Below are positions 57,786 through 64,000 of a DNA stretch of 64,000 nucleotides, one piece after another. Origin of the DNA: Portulaca oleracea (taxonomy: Eukaryota > Streptophyta > Magnoliopsida > Caryophyllales > Portulacaceae); assembly GCA_029582165.1 (NCBI GenBank), contig CM055874.1, positions 46,623,769-46,687,768 of the forward strand, written 5' to 3'. Within the stretch, counting starts at the first letter, position 1, and every line of letters begins with the position of its first letter. The notes beneath the pieces were generated by a model, which saw only the letters and a list, made by a program, of their open reading frames with translations, did not search any database and was not told where the DNA came from. Position numbers and translations under genes: made by a program.

Positions 57786-59175
57786 GAGATTTAAAGATAA
57801 TAAATGTCGAGTAAAACAATACACAGAATCAATGAGAATCGAGAGAGATGCTCGAAACTTAGTTGGAGTAATTCAAGGAGTTGGGGTTTCTGGCTTTCCT
57901 TTCACTTACCCGTATATGTATATGTCTAATAGGTGAGTGTGAGTGTGTTTGTAAATGTCTCTGTACTGGGTACCTGGTAAATAGTAGCAACATAAATCCA
58001 ATATGCTTGGGCGGATATTAATTTTTTGAGATAAATGAAGATTAAAATTTAAAATTATTTTTTATGATAATTTTATATCATTAACTGAATCCTGAAGCTA
58101 GTTCTAAATCCAATAGACTAGGACCCAATATTGAGTCCAATTGGAATTGGATCCCGATTTTTTGATCAAGTAACTATTCATGTTGAATGCATGAGATCCA
58201 AATTCAAAATAAAACACTAGATCCCACTAATTTTGGATTTAAACCCGGGTGTTTTTTTTTACGAAAATGATAAATGTCTTGGGCAATACACATATTAAGT
58301 GTCTTGGCATTATATAAAATCTATATATTTGCAAATTAAATTGAAAAAAACTTACATGATTAACTACTATAACTATAATAATAAATATAAATGATATAAA
58401 ATCACACTCTTATCTATTTTTTTAAAATTTACAAAAAGACGTTTAAAATATGCCCAGCGGATAAGGTTCATTCATTAGAGTGTCAATTTTAATTGTTGGC
58501 GTATCCAACACATTCCAAACTTCTTATAATTTATATTAATAGTATTTGTCAAAAAAATTAGGGTTAAAAATGATAATAAATATTAATTTTATAAGGAGTC
58601 TGTCTTGCCCCAAAACACGTATCATCACCCTTTTTTTTTAATGCCCACCCTCATTAGCATTTTTTTTTTGTCATTAGATTTTAAAGTGGGTTGTTCGTTT
58701 GTTGGCAAGAAGGGCACAGCACGTGTATAGTGTTATATATGCATAACTAACTAAATTATGTATGTATATATATGTGTTCATGAATTGTCTGATTTTAGCT
58801 ATAGTTAAATGTCAAGTTTCAAGTTTAGTTGGAAGACTTCAACAGGATTTGTTACTCGCACAGTCTTGCAAATTAGTCCAATATGATACAAGAATGTAGT
58901 CCAAGTATTTAAATGTATTTATTTTCTCTCTTCTTATATACGGAATATGTTACTCTCTTCATTTCAATTTACTTAATATTTTTTATTTTATTTTTTGTCT
59001 TGAAAATTGTACTTTAATTATTTTTTAATTAAAATATTTAAAAACCTGTATAATTATATAAACTTATACAAAAATATATTTCACTATAAGTTTAATAAAA
59101 ATTTCGTATAAACTGCTACATACATTAATAAACTAATAAGTAAAATCATAATAATTTAACTATATATACTAGTAG
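57786..59175. other. AT-rich spacer, no gene
   Basis: Nothing coding was seen. A single Stowaway-like end, CTCTTCATTTCAATTTACTT near 58954, has no clear partner. Confidence 0.4.
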
Positions 59176-59176
59176 T

Positions 59177-59490
59177 TCATAACCATAAATAATTGGACGT
59201 AGAAGGAAGCATCTCCAAGTCGAATAGTATAATGAAAGTTTGCATGAGTTCAATAATTGCAAGGATCCTAAAAGCATGACAAAGGTGACCCAGTGCAGAC
59301 CATGTCACATCCTCTATATGAATATCATCAACTTGAGCCGTTGAGCAACTATCTTTTTTACTATCATCTCTTGCCCCTTGTGATTTATTGTTTTCTCTTT
59401 TAAATTTGTTTTTGGATTGAAAGGGCTTTACTTTCCCCACGCGTGTAGGAGTAGGACCATTAATTTCATCCTGCTAAAATTGAACCAATT
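59177..59490 (-). pseudogene. Possible orphan terminal exon or gene fragment
   Basis: A minus-strand open stretch of about 95 codons, preceded by TTTTAG/CAGGATG near 59475, which would make a good splice acceptor, and ending at TGA near 59177. It reads KVKPFQSKNKFKRENNK then a mixed hydrophobic tail. I do not recognise a family. It may be a captured gene piece or chance. Confidence 0.2.
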
Positions 59491-59735
59491 ATGAGAAAAT
59501 ACTATGCCTTTTTCACAATCATTGGATCCCCCCTTTTTTTTTTTTTAATGTTTTGTTCTCTTCACTTCCAATTTGCAAATGTAAAGCTACGTACGTACGT
59601 CTATCCCCCAACTACCTGTCTACACAACTTGTGTATCTACAAAAAAAAGATGTACCCCTTTTAAATACCTTAATTGGACCCACGCACCATGATGCTTTAT
59701 TTTCATTATTTATCCAGAGTATAATATATAGAGAT

Positions 59736-60313
59736 TGTTAGGAAAGTGTTCTAAAATCACCAAATTTCTTGATCTCATAATTAATTGTATTAGGGTATTA
59801 TGTAGGTTTCCTTATTATGTTGGGTTTCCTAATTGTATTAGATTCTAAATCTAATTAAAGTGAGAGTCAAGTTAAGTTTATAAGGAATTTTTCCTATAAA
59901 CAGGGTTTAGCATTCTCCACTTTATTTCAACGGCGATGTCGATCACGGCTGAGTGATAGAGAGTCGGGGAGGGAGAAAATATTGAGAGAGAAAAATGTCT
60001 CACCAATATTTTCCCAAGTGTATCCCGACAGAGAAAGATTGAGAGTTGGTGAGAGAGATTATTATTGTAATTTCCTCTGTTGTGGATCGCATCACACCCT
60101 GTGATAGTGATCGGGTTGTACTCCTCCTTTCTCATAATGGATTGTTTTCTAGTTGTCGCCGTCCGTGGGTTTTTCTCTGAGTTCTTTGGTTTCCCACGTA
60201 AACCTTGTGTTCTCTTATCGCTCTTATTTTTGGTTCCTGAATTTTATCGTAATTTCCGTCATCTTGATTTATTTATTTTCGCTTCCGCTGTTACCTTGAT
60301 ATTTTCTCTAACA
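59736..60313 (+). repeat. Copia element B, 5' LTR (578 bp)
   Basis: Starts TGTTAGGAAAGTG and ends TTTTCTCTAACA, giving six-base inverted ends. It is directly followed by a Met-tRNA-type primer site. No matching 3' LTR was found in the window. Confidence 0.7.
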
Positions 60314-60315
60314 AG

Positions 60316-60326
60316 TGGTATCAGAA
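60316..60326 (+). promoter_or_regulatory. Primer binding site of copia B
   Basis: TGGTATCAGAA two bases after the LTR, the initiator Met tRNA complement with one change from TGGTATCAGAG. Confidence 0.8.
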
Positions 60327-60336
60327 CAAGGTGGAG

Positions 60337-60565
60337 ATGGCTTCTATCATGAATTGCAAGATTCCCAAATTCGAGGGAACAAGGAGACTACAGTTGAAGG
60401 CGGTCCTGATTCAGCACGGGGTAAGAGATGTTGAGTATCCCTACACGAAGACTGATGTAACGATGAGTGCTGTGAACTTCAAAAGGGTTAAAGAAAGAGA
60501 ACTAGGGCAGTCTGAGTTCGAGGTGGAGCATGTTGAGGCTCAAGGTAGAGCCACTGGAACCTGCA
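60337..60565 (+). pseudogene. Copia B gag N-terminus, truncated
   Basis: The ATG at 60337 opens MASIMNCKIPKFEGTRR, matching the start of plant copia gag proteins. After about 40 residues similarity is lost and the frame runs into a foreign LTR, so no complete gag exists. Confidence 0.65.
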
Positions 60566-60569
60566 GTCA

Positions 60570-61770
60570 GGAGCAAGCCGCTTGTTCGGTTGTGGTATTT
60601 GGGGTAAAAAGTAGGGTTATTGTACCTCAAAGATGGTGTGTTAGGTTATCAGAAAATTGGTTTGGTAAGGTTTCAAATTGCAGGAAGCAGTAAATAATTT
60701 AACTAAACTAATTATGAATTTGGAAACAAAACTTAACTTAATAGAACAAGAACAAGAAATTAAACTAGAAATCAAGAGCATATTCAAGAAAGCAATAAAT
60801 AACAATAAATCAAGAAAGCAAAAATTTAAAGATGAACTAAACCTAATTTAACAAGAAAGTAAATTTCTAACTAAGAAAACAATTAAAAGCAATTAATAAC
60901 GATGAATATAAAAACTAAATCTAATACTGAATTTAAAGAATGAAAACATTAACCTGGAATGCATTATACTGAATTCTAATCTTAAATCTTGAATCACCGA
61001 TCTTTCTCCCGAACAAACAAGAAAAGTGTGATTTGGATTACTAAGACTGCTCGAATCCTCACTGAAGGGAGAATTCGAGGAACCTTAATCCTCCTCTTCA
61101 CTAAAAATTGGATTTTTTGGTGGAAACAAATATTGAAAAGATTGAAATAACGAGAACTGAAAATAACTGAATGAAAACGAGAAGGAAACGAGAATTGAAA
61201 ACTAAAATAGAATTGGATTAAACTTTTAAAGAAAGTGTAAATTACAATAGAGGAACAACTAGAGAGAAAACTAAGAAAGTATAAACTAAAAACTAACTAC
61301 CTATCTAATTCTTTTAAACTAAAGGCTAATGTATAAAGTATATATAGAAAAGTTTAGGAAGGGAAGATAAAATAAATATCTCCAAAAAACCATAAAATAA
61401 ATATCTCCAAAAAACCCTAATCGGCTGCTGCGAAGAAAAACACGGAAGCCCAGCCAACACGGTCCGTGGCACCAACACGGTCCGTGTTGGCCTACCACGG
61501 TCCGTGGTGGCTGCCACGGGCTGCCCATGGTGTGCGTTGTTTCTTCCGTTTTCGCTCCGTGTTTTTCAACTACCCAACACGGTCCGTGTTAGGCTGGCAC
61601 GGTCCGTGTTGGGCCTGTTTTTGTTGCGGATATTGGATTTTTCAGCACTTTTGACTCCCTTTCTCGCTTTACTGTGATTTAACCTACAAAACACAAAATC
61701 ATCATAACTTATTCATAAATAGGGGACAAAAACGAGCAAAAACCCTTATAAAAATGTATCAATTCGACTC
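60570..61770 (-). mobile_element. Athila-like solo LTR (boundaries approximate)
   Basis: Its layout is that of the Athila-like LTR at 17400-18830 read in the same direction: a GTTATTGTACCTCAAAG phrase like reversed U5 near 60618, a long A-rich centre, a minus-strand TATA-like CTATATATAC near 61340, then a cluster of CACGGTCCGTG palindromes (61459-61615), and an ATGTATCA end near 61770. No internal genes adjoin. Exact ends and the target duplication were not found. Confidence 0.45.
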
Positions 61771-61773
61771 GAA

Positions 61774-62360
61774 ATGAGACCAAACACCGCTGATGCTGCT
61801 CAAACAGTTCAGGTTGAGGAGCCTGATATTCCTCAGGTGGAGGAAGAACCGAGCATAGCAAGAGATCGTCCCAGGAGGGAGATCAGGAGACCGGCACGGT
61901 ATACTAAAGAAAGGGTGCACAAGAAGGGCCATGTGGAGAGTGACTGTTGGAGAAAGCTGAGAGACTAGAAGGAGGCTAGGGTAGTAAGGATAACCGCATC
62001 AAAACTCGGATCGCAAACTGTGTTGAGTACGGTTAAGATGCAGAGGGGTTTAGTGTTAAGGATGGTGGTAGAACCCTGAAAGAGGTTCGTGAAATTCCTA
62101 ACATAATCTGCAATTTGATGTCTTTGGGTACTCTTGAGGCTAAAAGTTGCAGGTACAAAGGAGAAGATGGTGTCCCAAAAGCGCGCAGGGGTTCCATGAT
62201 TCGGATGAAGAGAGCTAGGAAAGGCAGCCTATACACCCTACAGAGGTCTACAGTGACGAGAACTACAGAGGCAGTCTCAAACCTTGATGAGTTCGACAGC
62301 ACAGGTGGTCTCAAACAAGCATCCATACAGCGGTATATAATGTTTACCGCTTGAGAGTCC
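61774..62360 (+). pseudogene. Copia B internal pieces in scrambled order
   Basis: Three pieces follow each other. SIARDRPRREIRRPARY (about 61845-61900) normally lies between integrase and RT. It is fused in frame to KKGHVESDCWRKLRD (about 61921-61965), the second half of a gag zinc knuckle, which should come earlier. Next, about 62085-62300, is MSLGTLEAKSCRYKGEDG with RGSMIRMKRARKGSLYTLQ, part of the protease/pre-integrase region. The order is therefore not that of a functional copia element. Confidence 0.7.
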
Positions 62361-62394
62361 TGCGGGGCTACACCCTGTGGGGGTGTGTTAATAG

Positions 62395-63665
62395 TGACAA
62401 TCAAAATGATTATCATACCTACATATTCACAAATCAAGCAAAACGTACATGATATTTTGTGAGCCAAAACCCTCAATTTTGCCAAGCTCTACTCAACTTG
62501 GCTTATAATTTCCAACGCATAACACTAAGTCGCATACCTAAAATAGGTAAAACAGAGATGCAAGTACTCAAGTCTCAACTATTCCTCTGTCCTATTTTTG
62601 TTTCTCATTATTCCTTTAAAAATGTCTCACATTATTTGCTTGGACTTTTTTTAAGGGGAAAAAAGTCTTAGGAAACAATGTGAGACAGTTTTATGTGTAT
62701 AACCATTTTTTCAAAAAAGGGAAAAATAATAGATAATGATTTTAAAATTGGCTAATAATAAGCATCTGTTTTACTGCATGGAGGTGTTGTGAAGAAACAT
62801 TTTATTTGATTCAATTCTTAATATGTCTAATTTGTTAACAAATGAAAATAAAATGGTGCAAAGGAAGTAAATTATAAGTTGAATGTAAAATTACCATTTA
62901 AATTATTGTGATTAGATTTGCAAGAGAAAAGAAAATATAATTCATGAGGATAATTTCTTATTATTGGTTCAATTTAATAGGATGGAGAGTAAAATAGTCA
63001 TATTTTTCCTTTATTTCATAATATTTGTCACTTTAACTGATTTTTTTTAAATTTTACAATATTTGTCATTCTGTAACTAAAATCACTGTTTTATGATATT
63101 TGTTTTTATAAATGGCCCCTTTCGTCAATGAGAATAATTTATCTCCATTAACTGTGTATCTCTTGATATTTTTCCAACCATCCCAAGTACTCTTTCCGTT
63201 CTATTTTAATTGGTATTGTTGGGAAGGAAAATGTTTAGCAAAATTGCAGTAAAATAAGTATCATATATATTAGATGTTTAGATATTGAGAAAAACAATGC
63301 AAGATAACATAAATAAATGAGACAAGATTTAACATGGAAAACTCAAGAACTGGGCAAAAAAAAAAAAAAAAAAAACCCACGAATGATGCAAACATGAACA
63401 AACTCCACTATCAAGATCAAAGTACAACAATATATCTCTACTCTTTCAAGAGATTAATAGGAGACACCAATTACATGAGAAGAATATCACTCTCAAGACT
63501 CTCACTATGACAACTCTTCAAACCGTACCGATTCTATCTGCTCACATTTCTCTCCTCTCGCTTAAGGGATGCACTTCAAAGAATCATCAGCCTTCCCCGG
63601 TGCTCTGTTAACAAGACACATATAACACTTTCAACAGCTTGGATATCTATCACTTTCAACAGCTT

Positions 63666-63746
<81 letters not shown>

Positions 63747-64000
63747 GAAAGCTAAACTTATCCACCATTTCAATTAAATTTACCAAAATTAATATAATCA
63801 GAGCACCCCCAAGGCTCCAACATAATAAAGTAACCTAAATAATTTTCAAACACAATTAAAAAAAAAGTAATTTGATTAACCTGTGAGATTTTAAAACACA
63901 ATATTCCTGACAAAATCCCCCTTGGACCAAAATCGCTTGATGCCTAGAAGCCCACTCAATCTGCATGAACGGTCACAATTTGCACTATGCATATTCAACC
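62395..64000. other. AT-rich right edge with microsatellites, no gene
   Basis: No gene recognised. An A-run covers about 63356-63375, and an (AT)n microsatellite about 63669-63748, interrupted once by ATACATACAT. A Stowaway-like left end, CTCTTTCCGTTCTATTTTAA, near 63191 has no visible partner. Confidence 0.5.

Noticed and set aside
61319..61654. Open frames over the CACGGTCCGTG palindromes
   Set aside because: They arise from the palindromic repeats within a LTR and have no domain.
63576..63773. Tyr/Ile-rich open frame
   Set aside because: It is a translation of the (AT)n microsatellite.

Overview
This is a repeat-rich plant nuclear window, most likely from a eudicot. The evidence is one host gene of a plant-specific RING E3 family, plant L1-type LINEs, Ty3/gypsy and Ty1/copia LTR retrotransposons with plant-type primer sites, and many AT-rich MITEs ending in the plant Stowaway consensus. 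I saw no rRNA or tRNA gene, CRISPR array or bacterial feature. The species cannot be named from the sequence.

Layout. 1-283 is the broken end of a TRIM retrotransposon. 1916-3244 is the only convincing host gene, a single-exon RING E3 ligase resembling MUSE1/MUSE2, with a CT-rich leader and a poly(A) signal. From about 4925 to 27506 the sequence is one nested nest of transposons. The oldest layer is an L1-type LINE on the minus strand, now in three pieces (4925-6998, 8527-9193, 25649-27506). It was hit by a solo LTR (6999-7793), a TRIM with a perfect 5-bp target duplication (7803-8521), and a gypsy element (9199-25643). The gypsy element itself carries a 7.6-kb Athila-like element in gag, a 2-kb solo LTR in its 3' LTR (target duplication GTGGG), and a 289-bp hAT MITE in the same LTR (8-bp target duplication).

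27947-33525 is a decayed copia element without a 3' LTR. 33690-41640 holds MITEs and three further LINE fragments. 41886-46461 is a 4.6-kb CACTA element with no recognisable transposase, containing two smaller MITEs. 48323-51666 is a complete Mutator-like element (MULE): 88-bp terminal inverted repeats, a perfect 9-bp target duplication, and a three-exon FAR1-type transposase whose N-terminus carries a DLNxxP repression motif. Its C-terminal tail is frameshifted. 52-59 kb is AT-rich MITE-filled spacer. 59736-62390 is a copia relic whose domains are out of order and which is interrupted by an Athila-like LTR. The last 1.6 kb is AT-rich with an (AT)n microsatellite.

The best candidates for something unusual are the MULE transposase with its EAR-like motif and palindromic TIRs, the abnormal junction of the Athila-like element, and the palindromic CACGG(A/T)CCGTG clusters that differ between otherwise near-identical LTRs. 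I found no clear evidence of a wholly new biological system.
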